A stretch of 19,615 nucleotides of DNA, taken from JBFMDH01 sp044868105. Lineage in GTDB: Bacteria; Acidobacteriota; Blastocatellia; UBA7656. The notes beneath the pieces were generated by a model that saw only the letters and a program-made list of their open reading frames with translations, was not told the origin of the DNA and searched no databases. Position numbers and translations under genes: made by a program. Positions 7,578 to 14,372 of the stretch are shown piece after piece; position 1 is the stretch's first letter; the number at the start of each line of letters is the position of its first letter. The stretch spans positions 1-19,615 of the forward strand of contig JBIOWC010000279.1 in assembly GCA_044868105.1 (NCBI GenBank). The letters run 5' to 3'.

Positions 7578-8945
7578 TTATTTTGCATCGGTGTAAGTTG
7601 AAAGCGGTTTGGTCAACGGAAGGTTGAATGCTTTTGGATTTTCGCCAACAATCGCCGCCGCATAAAATTTCGGTGGGTATTTGATGTTTTCGCCTTGAAA
7701 CCAATGGTCGAGCATCCCTTTCTTGGCTATCAAAGCCCAAAAACTTCTATCACGTTCTGCGCCAGGACTGTTCTCAAAAACCGTATGCAGGTCGCGGCGG
7801 ACGCTGTCCGGGCTACGGTTGTATCCGGCAATTGCCAGAGCGACGGCCGTGGCATCGCCGCCAAATTCCGAGAGCCGCTCTCTCATGTATTTCGCACAGG
7901 CGGGGGCGGTCTTGGTCACGTCCCAAATTTCATCGCCGTGAACTCCATAGGCGGCCGCCGTACTCGGCATAAATTGAAACATGCCTTTACAGTTGGCTGG
8001 ACTGGTTAGCGTGTTGCGGTATTCGGTTTCAATCATCGGAATGTACAGCCCGACAACCGGGTTGACGTTCTCTTTGTTAAACCCCGCGATAATCAGCGGC
8101 GCAAAGGTGCTGGCTCTTTGATAAATGGTTTGGGTGTCTTCGCCCCACAGCCGGGTTGATTTATTGCCTGAGCGTTTAGCATAACCGTCAACATAGGTCT
8201 TAATCATTTGCAACACTTCGGGAGTGAATTCACAGGGACGACTGCCAATCATGGTGGAAATCCGTTTGGCTGAAAAAGTGACAAATTGCATGCGCTCCGT
8301 GTCGCTCATTTGCAAATAGCTTTTTACCGGAATATTGGGGATTAAATTGCCTTCGGTGGGTGGCGCAATCACCGACTCCGAGGAGGTGTTTGCATTCGAT
8401 AAATTGGTGTTTGCCTGCGATTGATTTTGATTGGTTGTCGAGGTTGTTTCATTGAGATTCTGCTCTTTGAAAAGGTCGGCGTTATTTACTCGGCGATTGC
8501 CCGCCTCCTCCCCCTTACCTATTAAACGCGAGCCCAAGGCCACGGCTAAAACCAAAAAAATCACAATCGGCACGAGCGAGACCCACATCAAGGGCGAACT
8601 CATTTCAATCTTTGTGGGTTTCGTTGCCGCGCTTGCCGCTTGCGACATATTCACCCAGATGGTCGTGTAATCGCCGATGGTGATTTTGTCGCCATTTTTT
8701 AACACCCGCCCGTCACGCGGCACCGGCGCGCCATTGACATAACTACAACTGAGCAAATCTTCATCTAAAATCCAAACCCGCTGGGCATCGCGATAAATAG
8801 TGGCACGGTGATTGGCCAGCCCCGGGTCGTCAACCAGCAAATCCGCATTGCTTTGCCCGATTCCCAGCCGTTCCGTGCTGAGCGCCAGTTTCTCGGTTCG
8901 GCCGTTGGGAAAATGAATGGTTAAGGTCACATCAAGCATGGTCAT
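7578..8945 (-). CDS. FHA-TM-lytic transglycosylase (MltD-like), copy 2 (intact enzyme, degenerate FHA)
   Basis: 455 residues. N-terminal FHA-like fold (about 5-100), but the key residues are changed: the GR of the motif reads G30-Q31, and the SRRH segment reads A-N-H-R around residue 44; only N71-G72 remains. One membrane span at about 118-138, then an Asn/Thr/Ser/Gln-rich linker (152-190). The periplasmic part (about 275-450) is a classic SLT domain of MltD type: YIPMIETEYRN with catalytic E306, GMFQFMPSTAAAYG (321-334), AIAGYNRSPD (371-380) and the terminal AAAIVGENPKAF. Lytic transglycosylases cut the MurNAc-GlcNAc bond to form 1,6-anhydro ends; T6SS assembly can require one to let the membrane complex cross peptidoglycan. 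The ATG follows the copy 3 stop by one base (TGAGATG), so translation is coupled. An in-frame ATG two codons in is an alternative start. Confidence 0.88.
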   Translation of the reverse strand: MTMLDVTLTIHFPNGRTEKLALSTERLGIGQSNADLLVDDPGLANHRATIYRDAQRVWILDEDLLSCSYVNGAPVPRDGRVLKNGDKITIGDYTTIWVNMSQAASAATKPTKIEMSSPLMWVSLVPIVIFLVLAVALGSRLIGKGEEAGNRRVNNADLFKEQNLNETTSTTNQNQSQANTNLSNANTSSESVIAPPTEGNLIPNIPVKSYLQMSDTERMQFVTFSAKRISTMIGSRPCEFTPEVLQMIKTYVDGYAKRSGNKSTRLWGEDTQTIYQRASTFAPLIIAGFNKENVNPVVGLYIPMIETEYRNTLTSPANCKGMFQFMPSTAAAYGVHGDEIWDVTKTAPACAKYMRERLSEFGGDATAVALAIAGYNRSPDSVRRDLHTVFENSPGAERDRSFWALIAKKGMLDHWFQGENIKYPPKFYAAAIVGENPKAFNLPLTKPLSTYTDAK

Positions 8946-8946
8946 C

Positions 8947-10323
8947 TCAAAACGGGTTCAGCGGATTTCTCGACAGATTAAAGCGCTTGGGATTTTCGCC
9001 GACAATTCCTGCGGCAAAAAATCTTGCGACATTTTCCGACGCTTTTGCCGGCACTGGCAATTGCCGCGAATTGATAATCTTCCAAAAATTCTGGCGCGCG
9101 CGCGCATCGGCAAATCCTTCATTTAATCTGGTCGTGATATCGCCGACCTGGCTGATATTTGCGCCATAACAGGCAACCGCAAAAGCAAAGTCATCTTTGC
9201 CGAACAGGAATTTGTCAACGACATCTTTCAAGTAATCAATGCCGATTTCAGTGGCGCGTCCCGGTTTGCTCAACTCTTCTTCGTTGGCCGCATAGCCTTT
9301 GGCGATGGCTTGCGGCAGCCGCAATAAGCCGACAGATGAATCTTCGCCATTTACCGGATTTTTATTCTCATTGAATTTGCTGCGTTGCATGGCAAGCGTC
9401 AAGCCAAGCGTCACCGGGATGTTTTTATCGTTGCAGTAAACCCCGATATTGCGACAGGCTCGTTCGTCCACGCGAACATCAAGGTAGTCATGGGTCAAAC
9501 GGTCAACCAGCATCAAAAATTCGCGGTCAAACGTGTAATCGCTTTTTCCCGAAATTTTTGTCGCCAGTTGTTGACACATGGTTTGAATTTCACCGAGGCT
9601 CACCGATGAAGTCGCATCGGCAGTCGTGTTGGTCGAGATGATGGTCGTCGTCGTAGAGTTACTATTGGATGTAGGATTTGCATTATTGCCTTCGTCTGAA
9701 CCTGCGCCATCTCTTCCAGCAATCGGGTCAACCCTTTGATTTGCCAGTTGTCCGTTTCCCAATTGACCATTCTGCCCCTGACCATTGGGTCCAGGACCAT
9801 TGGCGTTCTTAGGATCTGAGTTGGCGAATATCAAGGCGCCAACTGAGGCAATTAACAAAACGGGGACGGCAATAAAGAGAAGCATCAACCCCGGCGAGCG
9901 CCGCGCCGGTGGGGCCGGTGCCGCTGGTTGTTTGGATTCGGGAAGGGTGGTTTCAAGCGACTGATTGGCGGCCTGCGCGTCGGGTTGAGCCGTGGCCGCG
10001 GGCGACGGCGCATCCAGTTGTCCGCTTTGCGGGTGGTCGGCGTGAAATTCAATCCGGCCGACGCCGCCCACCATAATCACTTCGCCATCTTTGAGCTTGC
10101 GGTTGGAGGCGATTTTTTCACTGCCGATCATCGTTCCGTTGATGCTGCCTAAATCGCTCAGGTAATACCCGTCGCCTTGCTTTTCGATGATGGCTTGATA
10201 GCGGGAAACTTTTTTATCCTGAATACAGAGGATATTGTCAAAGGCGCGACCTATCGAGACTAAGCTATTAATCTCGATCTCTTTTTTATCTTTCCCTTCT
10301 AAAAGTAAAACCAATCGCGCCAT
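8947..10323 (-). CDS. FHA-TM-MltD-like protein, copy 3 (FHA present, catalytic Glu lost)
   Basis: 458 residues. FHA domain at about 1-95: G25-R26 in SIGRAF, S40-R41 in VSRYQ (the usual His is Gln43), N62-G63 in GSINGT, so phosphothreonine binding remains plausible. Pro/Ala-rich linker, membrane span at about 145-167, then a long Gly/Asn/Gln- and Ser/Thr-rich linker (170-240). The periplasmic domain (about 245-458) parallels copy 2: LAMQRSKFN sits where copy 2 has PMIETEYRN, so the catalytic Glu is Gln313; SVGLLRLPQ replaces GMFQFMPS and AVACYGAN replaces AIAGYNRS. The AAGIVGENPKRFNL tail is well kept. This predicts a non-catalytic, perhaps glycan-binding, paralogue. No clear Shine-Dalgarno before the ATG. 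It heads the three-gene FHA block, 59 bases after the protease gene. Confidence 0.82.
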   Translation of the reverse strand: MARLVLLLEGKDKKEIEINSLVSIGRAFDNILCIQDKKVSRYQAIIEKQGDGYYLSDLGSINGTMIGSEKIASNRKLKDGEVIMVGGVGRIEFHADHPQSGQLDAPSPAATAQPDAQAANQSLETTLPESKQPAAPAPPARRSPGLMLLFIAVPVLLIASVGALIFANSDPKNANGPGPNGQGQNGQLGNGQLANQRVDPIAGRDGAGSDEGNNANPTSNSNSTTTTIISTNTTADATSSVSLGEIQTMCQQLATKISGKSDYTFDREFLMLVDRLTHDYLDVRVDERACRNIGVYCNDKNIPVTLGLTLAMQRSKFNENKNPVNGEDSSVGLLRLPQAIAKGYAANEEELSKPGRATEIGIDYLKDVVDKFLFGKDDFAFAVACYGANISQVGDITTRLNEGFADARARQNFWKIINSRQLPVPAKASENVARFFAAGIVGENPKRFNLSRNPLNPF

Positions 10324-10382
10324 AAGATTTTATCGGTACTCGCTTCGCAAAAAATTTCAGATTCATTCTACCACTTATTAGT

Positions 10383-11822
10383 TTATGAAGTCTTTTTAAG
10401 TTCTATTACAATCGGCTCTTGTTTTGGAGAGATTTGAATCTCTCTGGTATAAAGCTCAAAGCCCAGCGCTTTGACCCGTAATTTATATTTACCAACCGCG
10501 ACCGGACGATTCAACTCAAATCGGCCTTCGGCGTTCGAGCTGCCCCAGCTGAGCAGACTTTGTGCGGTTATCTCTTCGCTATCAACGGAAACCAACCCGA
10601 CGCGCGCCCCGGCAATCAACGTCCCGTCGGCAGAAGATTTAATGATCCCTTTAATATTAATAAATTGCGGCGCTTCGTTTGCCGTATTATCGCCGTTGCC
10701 AGAGGCCATCGTTGGCGGTTTGGATTCCCGATAACGCAAGGTTTCCAGCATTTTTGCGATTAGATTCGACGGGCGCAGATAACCAATGGCATAGACCTGT
10801 TCAATCTCCTTTGAATAGATATTGGGGGTTCGCTTAACCAGCGGGCGGTCAACTTCGACCTTGGTCGGTATGCCGATTAATTTGCCCTTATCATCAATCG
10901 CCGCGCCGCCGCTGTTGCCGTGCAACAGCCGGGCATCGGTCTTAATCCAGTTTTCAATCAAATCCTTGCCCTGCACGACTCCGGCGTTGGTGGTTACCGT
11001 GAGTCCGCCGGTCGCCGGAAAGCCGACGATAACCAGGTTGTCCATCAATTCCACTTTGGAGGAATCGCCAAGTTCAACCGCTTGAAAGGTGACGCTCTTA
11101 TCAATGGCTTTGCCCGTCTGGTCAGCCGTCACGCGCAAGAGCACCAAATCATTATCCTTGCTCTTTTGTACCACCTGAACCATAAAGCGTTTTGCCGAAA
11201 CCGCAGTTGCCGGCATGCCAACTTCGGGCAAACTGAAAATAATCTCGTCAAATAACCGGTCCTGATTATCTTCGTGAACGACGTGATAATTGGTGGCGAT
11301 AATTCCATCTGGCGAAATGAGAACCCCAGAGCCGCGCGGCACAGCCATTTCGTCCGCTTTGTTGCGCACCATAATCAAACCGACACAATTGAGCGCTTGT
11401 TTGAGTAGGGGTAAGGGAACGCTGAGTTTCTGCTCCGGTATCTTGGGATTAGTTTTCGGGTCTGTCAGCTTCGGATCAACGGTTTGTAGCCCGGGCTTCA
11501 CTTCATTGGTCTGTGTGGCCGGTTTCGTATCCGTCGGTTGTTGCGTCCGGGTATCTTCAGGATTCTGGGTTGGGGTTTTGTTCGACGGGGTCGCACGCTT
11601 GGGGCCGGGCGTTTTTACCGGAGGCCTGGCTTTTTCAGGGCGACCCGTAGCCGATTGCGCAAACCCGACGCCTGGCAGGCAAACAAAAAAAAGCAAAGCG
11701 ATGATGGCGAAAAATAATTGAGGCGCCTGGCAACTGCGCTGGCCTCGCTTTTCGATTTTAAACACAGCGCTATCCAAAGACCGTGGACTGGCTATTTCAA
11801 CTGAAGCTTTTCGTTCAATCAT
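10383..11822 (-). CDS. Exported trypsin-like serine protease (S1-type) with C-terminal carboxypeptidase-regulatory-like domain
   Basis: 479 residues from the chosen ATG at 11822, which follows the upstream stop by one base (TGAGATG). An upstream in-frame ATG at 11867 would add 15 residues and overlap the preceding gene by 44 bases; neither has a clear Shine-Dalgarno, so coupling decides. Numbering from 11822: hydrophobic segment about 36-54 ending VGFAQ (signal peptide or anchor), a Pro/Thr/Lys-rich linker to about 130, then a trypsin fold with GSGVLISPDGIIATNYHVVH (H180), KDNDLVLLRV (D225) and LLHGNSGGAAID (S304), a complete catalytic triad. No PDZ domain is evident, unlike DegP/HtrA. Residues about 388-479 (INIKGIIKSSADGTLIAGARV, then a KYKLRVKALGFE strand) resemble the CarboxypepD_reg beta-sandwich. 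Location between DUF4384 and FHA genes suggests a periplasmic processing or quality-control role; the substrate is unknown. Confidence 0.85.
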   Translation of the reverse strand: MIERKASVEIASPRSLDSAVFKIEKRGQRSCQAPQLFFAIIALLFFVCLPGVGFAQSATGRPEKARPPVKTPGPKRATPSNKTPTQNPEDTRTQQPTDTKPATQTNEVKPGLQTVDPKLTDPKTNPKIPEQKLSVPLPLLKQALNCVGLIMVRNKADEMAVPRGSGVLISPDGIIATNYHVVHEDNQDRLFDEIIFSLPEVGMPATAVSAKRFMVQVVQKSKDNDLVLLRVTADQTGKAIDKSVTFQAVELGDSSKVELMDNLVIVGFPATGGLTVTTNAGVVQGKDLIENWIKTDARLLHGNSGGAAIDDKGKLIGIPTKVEVDRPLVKRTPNIYSKEIEQVYAIGYLRPSNLIAKMLETLRYRESKPPTMASGNGDNTANEAPQFINIKGIIKSSADGTLIAGARVGLVSVDSEEITAQSLLSWGSSNAEGRFELNRPVAVGKYKLRVKALGFELYTREIQISPKQEPIVIELKKTS

Positions 11823-11823
11823 C

Positions 11824-12615
11824 TCAGTTGTGCTGTAAACGAATCTCAAAAACAACCGGCTGATCATTCATTTTGCCATCTGAAACTTTGTCTTTGGGAA
11901 TCGCTATGACGGCCTCTTTCGTAGTTTTATCAGGCGGCGCCAGGTCAATCTTTCGCGCCAGAATTTTCCCTTTCATTGGCGCAGGAATCAGGACTTTCTC
12001 GCGGGTGACGATGCCCCTGGTATTGCCTTTACCGCTCTCCTTTTCGGTTTCCGGTATTTTGCCCTCCTTCCAGGTTTTGTAGCCCTCTTCGTAAAACCCG
12101 ATTGGATTTTTGGAAACGATGACGCGTAGGGTTTCAATTCCCTTGGTCCCGTCAAAAATCAAAGGGTCTTGCGGAGGCATCCAAAGGGTATTTCCGGGGG
12201 TCACGCGATTATTGTTGTCTTGCGCTTCCCGGCTCGGAAATGAGAGGTACTTATTGCCGTCGGGCGCGATATTCACCAGATAGATATAGCCCTCGAAATT
12301 ACTTTCGAGCGATACTCTTATGCGGTCGCCCTCTTTAAAAACATCACTGGGTGAAACCAGTCGCGGGTTCTGGTCATTCAAGCTATCTACCTGATGAACG
12401 CCGATGACCAGCCCGTCAACTTTATTCTTCTCGACCTCTTTGCGAATTCTGATTGAGCGAGATTGTAAGCCCTCGGCCACCAACGCCGGGCTTTTTGCGC
12501 CGGGTTTTGCAGAACCGGCTTTTACGCCGCCGGCATAGCTTGCGCCCGGTAACCCGGCCCAGACGGCGGCCAGTAAGATAGCGCTCCTGAATGTTGCTTG
12601 CCTGATGTGAAACAT
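11824..12615 (-). CDS. Exported DUF4384 protein, copy A
   Basis: 263 residues. Signal peptide at about 1-28 with cleavage likely after SYA. DUF4384 region about 85-170: DVFKEGDRIRVSLESNFEGY, IYLVNIAPDGNKYLSFPS, then LRVIVSKNP. The domain is a predicted beta-rich fold of unknown function. Downstream are YEEGYKTWKEG and GKILARKIDLAPPDK, both nearly identical in copy B, and both proteins end RLQHN. A and B are tandem paralogues (roughly half the residues match by eye). A is the third DUF4384 gene in transcription order, separated from B by 87 bases holding a terminator-like hairpin. Its stop is one base from the protease ATG. No enzyme motif is visible; it probably acts in the periplasm or at the surface. 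Confidence 0.85.
   Translation of the reverse strand: MFHIRQATFRSAILLAAVWAGLPGASYAGGVKAGSAKPGAKSPALVAEGLQSRSIRIRKEVEKNKVDGLVIGVHQVDSLNDQNPRLVSPSDVFKEGDRIRVSLESNFEGYIYLVNIAPDGNKYLSFPSREAQDNNNRVTPGNTLWMPPQDPLIFDGTKGIETLRVIVSKNPIGFYEEGYKTWKEGKIPETEKESGKGNTRGIVTREKVLIPAPMKGKILARKIDLAPPDKTTKEAVIAIPKDKVSDGKMNDQPVVFEIRLQHN
11930..11967 (-). repeat. 38-base segment identical to 12815-12852 (DUF4384 copies A/B)
   Basis: Bases 11930-11967 in copy A are identical to 12815-12852 in copy B, synonymous positions included, although the two genes are otherwise diverged. The segment encodes the KILARKIDLAPPD core. It could reflect gene conversion or strong constraint. Confidence 0.75.
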
Positions 12616-12643
12616 AAACTCTCTCGCCCTTGGCGCTTGGCAT

Positions 12644-12688
12644 AAAACAAGAGGCTAAACGCCGAATCATTTACTCAGCGTTTAGCCT
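12644..12688 (-). terminator. Terminator-like hairpin between DUF4384 copies B and A
   Basis: A perfect 11-base inverted repeat (arms 12652-12662 and 12678-12688, arm sequence AGGCTAAACGC) encloses a 15-base loop. On the minus strand it begins 15 bases after the stop of copy B and is followed by a U-rich run (CTTGTTTTA). That is the form of a rho-independent terminator, somewhat weakened by the interrupting G. Because copy A, the protease and the FHA genes continue on the same strand with no obvious new promoter in the short gap, it may be a partial terminator that reduces downstream expression. Confidence 0.6.
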
Positions 12689-12702
12689 GGTCGGTCACGG
12701 TT

Positions 12703-13473
12703 TTAGTTATGCTGTAAGCGAACCTCGAAGGCAATGGGTTGTTCACCGGTGAATTTGCCATCCGACTTTTTAGGATCCTGAGGAATAGCGACAACGGCAT
12801 CCTTGTTGTTTTTGTCAGGCGGCGCCAGGTCAATCTTTCGCGCCAGAATTTTACCGCCCATCGGTCTCGGGATAGCGACATTTTCGGATTTTACAACCCC
12901 GCCACGGGTCCCGAGGTTTCCGGCAAGCTCTTTGGCCGCAGCCTCTTTGGTGTCGGGCATTTCGCCGTCTTTCCAAGTCTTATAGCCCTCTTCGTAATAC
13001 GGAATTCGTTCTTTGGAAACAAAGACCTGCAACACTTCCGTGCCTTTGACATTATCGAATTCAAAGACGTCGAACGGCGGAATAATTAACGGCTGACCGG
13101 CTTTCACCTCATTGTTGTTATTTTTTGCCGTTTGACTGGGAAAAGAGAGATAGTTCTTTCCGCTGGGGTCAATATTGACGACATAGACATAACCGTTGAA
13201 ATTGCTGGTCAACGAGATGCGCAATTTATCACCGGCTTTGAAAACATCTCGCGGGTCAACGAGTTGTGGCGACTGGTCACTGACGCTTTGCACTTTATAG
13301 ACCCCGACACTTAACCCATCAACTTTATTGTCGCTGACATCCTGGCGAATTTTGATGCCGCGTGTGCTGACGCCGTCCGTATCCTTGAACTTCTTGCCTT
13401 GTCCGAAAATCGGCAGCGTCAATAATCCGACAATTGCGAGTAATGAGATTGAAATCTTGAATTTGTTATTCAT
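12703..13473 (-). CDS. Exported DUF4384 protein, copy B
   Basis: 256 residues from the ATG at 13473, chosen because AAGGAG lies 8 bases upstream and the signal peptide (MNNKFKISISLLAIVGLLTL, cleavage near FGQ) then starts normally. An ATG at 13494 would add seven residues and lacks this spacing. DUF4384 region about 73-155: DVFKAGDKLRISLTSNFNGY, VYVVNIDPSGKNYLSFPS, LQVFVSKE. Shared with copy A: YEEGYKTWKDG, GKILARKIDLAPPDK and the RLQHN end. The mature protein is Lys/Asp-rich and beta-strand-like with no catalytic motif. It lies 21 bases after copy C and is followed by the hairpin at 12644-12688. Function unknown; co-location with the kinase-like gene and T6SS genes suggests a periplasmic partner of that module. 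Confidence 0.87.
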   Translation of the reverse strand: MNNKFKISISLLAIVGLLTLPIFGQGKKFKDTDGVSTRGIKIRQDVSDNKVDGLSVGVYKVQSVSDQSPQLVDPRDVFKAGDKLRISLTSNFNGYVYVVNIDPSGKNYLSFPSQTAKNNNNEVKAGQPLIIPPFDVFEFDNVKGTEVLQVFVSKERIPYYEEGYKTWKDGEMPDTKEAAAKELAGNLGTRGGVVKSENVAIPRPMGGKILARKIDLAPPDKNNKDAVVAIPQDPKKSDGKFTGEQPIAFEVRLQHN

Positions 13474-13481
13474 TGGAGGTG

Positions 13482-13487
13482 CTCCTT
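13482..13487 (-). promoter_or_regulatory. Shine-Dalgarno site deciding the start of DUF4384 copy B
   Basis: AAGGAG on the minus strand, 8 bases before the ATG at 13473. It lies inside the reading-frame extension from the ATG at 13494 and argues for the shorter product. Confidence 0.75.
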
Positions 13488-13494
13488 TCCACAC

Positions 13495-14277
13495 TTACTT
13501 GTCCTCATGATTTAAGGAAATTTTTGCAATCAATTGGTCATTATCTATTTTATTGAAATTCGTTACCCAGATCGCGTACCCGCCAGCCCCGCCGCCTTTT
13601 TCCTGGGCAATTCCCGGGCGGCTCGTTTCATTCACCCTTTGTTTTGAATCCACAATCATCCGCTGAATGATGGCTTGGCTGACAAAGCCGCGATTTTCAT
13701 TGGCAATTTTGGGAATATCGGCAACGGCATCGCGGCTGAAGATGAGAAAGAAGGTTTCTTTGCCGGCCGGCGGATTGACCTGCAGCCAACAATTCTTCTC
13801 ATATTTTGTCGGGTCACAATATCCCGGAATAACATACTCTTTATTCTTCACCACAAAATTTTGCCCGTTGTTGATGCGCGAATCCGGGAAGATCATCTGC
13901 TGATCTTCGCCTTCGTTGTTCGCCAGAATGTAGAGATAGCCTTCCTGGTTGGGCTTGATGCGAATCTGTATTTGATCTCCTGTGTAAAAGGTGGAATACG
14001 GATTCACTTCATGAGCCGCCCCATTTTCCCCGCGTTTGAGAATTTTGAACTCCAGGGTCAGCAAAGGCTTGAGCACAACTTTCGGACGCGGCGGCCTGGG
14101 TTTAGGCTTGCCAGGTCTCGGAGGTGGTGGCGTCGCGGGTTTCACTTTGACCTGCGCCTGTGGGTTGGTCCACACATTCGCTGAGCCCTTCCCTTGCGCT
14201 CCAAAAGCGGCGCCTTGCAAAGTCAACAGGGCTATGGCGCTCAATACTGCCAGATATTGTTGGGCTTTTTTATGCAT
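13495..14277 (-). CDS. Exported DUF4384 protein, copy C (divergent)
   Basis: 260 residues. Signal peptide at about 1-26 (LAVLSAIALLTLQGAAFG). A Pro/Lys/Arg-rich linker (about 46-68) leads into a DUF4384-like region (about 92-182): NPYSTFYTGDQIQIRIKPNQ, GYLYILANNEG, MIFPDSRINNGQN, ETFFLIFSRD. C154 and C163 could form a disulfide in the periplasm. It lacks the KILARKID and YEEGYKTW segments of copies A and B, so it is an older paralogue or plays a distinct part. The last 60 residues include a Gly-rich loop and end with KISLNHEDK. AGGAG lies about 8 bases upstream. It is the first gene after the kinase-like gene (95-base gap) and 21 bases before copy B. Confidence 0.83.
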   Translation of the reverse strand: MHKKAQQYLAVLSAIALLTLQGAAFGAQGKGSANVWTNPQAQVKVKPATPPPPRPGKPKPRPPRPKVVLKPLLTLEFKILKRGENGAAHEVNPYSTFYTGDQIQIRIKPNQEGYLYILANNEGEDQQMIFPDSRINNGQNFVVKNKEYVIPGYCDPTKYEKNCWLQVNPPAGKETFFLIFSRDAVADIPKIANENRGFVSQAIIQRMIVDSKQRVNETSRPGIAQEKGGGAGGYAIWVTNFNKIDNDQLIAKISLNHEDK

Positions 14278-14297
14278 TACACATACTCCTAATTTCC

Positions 14298-14317
14298 CCT
14301 GCGATATAAAACGCAGG
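14298..14317 (-). other. Small hairpin in the leader of DUF4384 copy C
   Basis: A perfect 6-base stem (CCTGCG/CGCAGG, arms 14298-14303 and 14312-14317) with an 8-base AT-rich loop ends 8 bases before the copy C Shine-Dalgarno (14286-14290). No U-tract follows, so it is not a terminator. It might affect translation or RNA stability; evidence is positional only. Confidence 0.25.
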
Positions 14318-14372
14318 ATTTCACCTACGATTCCCTCATATTTTTAAGTTTGAACCGGTGCTTACGGCTAAC

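Noticed and set aside
13675..14184. 169-codon plus-strand frame opposite DUF4384 copy C
   Set aside because: The minus-strand protein has a signal peptide, Shine-Dalgarno and family match; the plus frame is its shadow.
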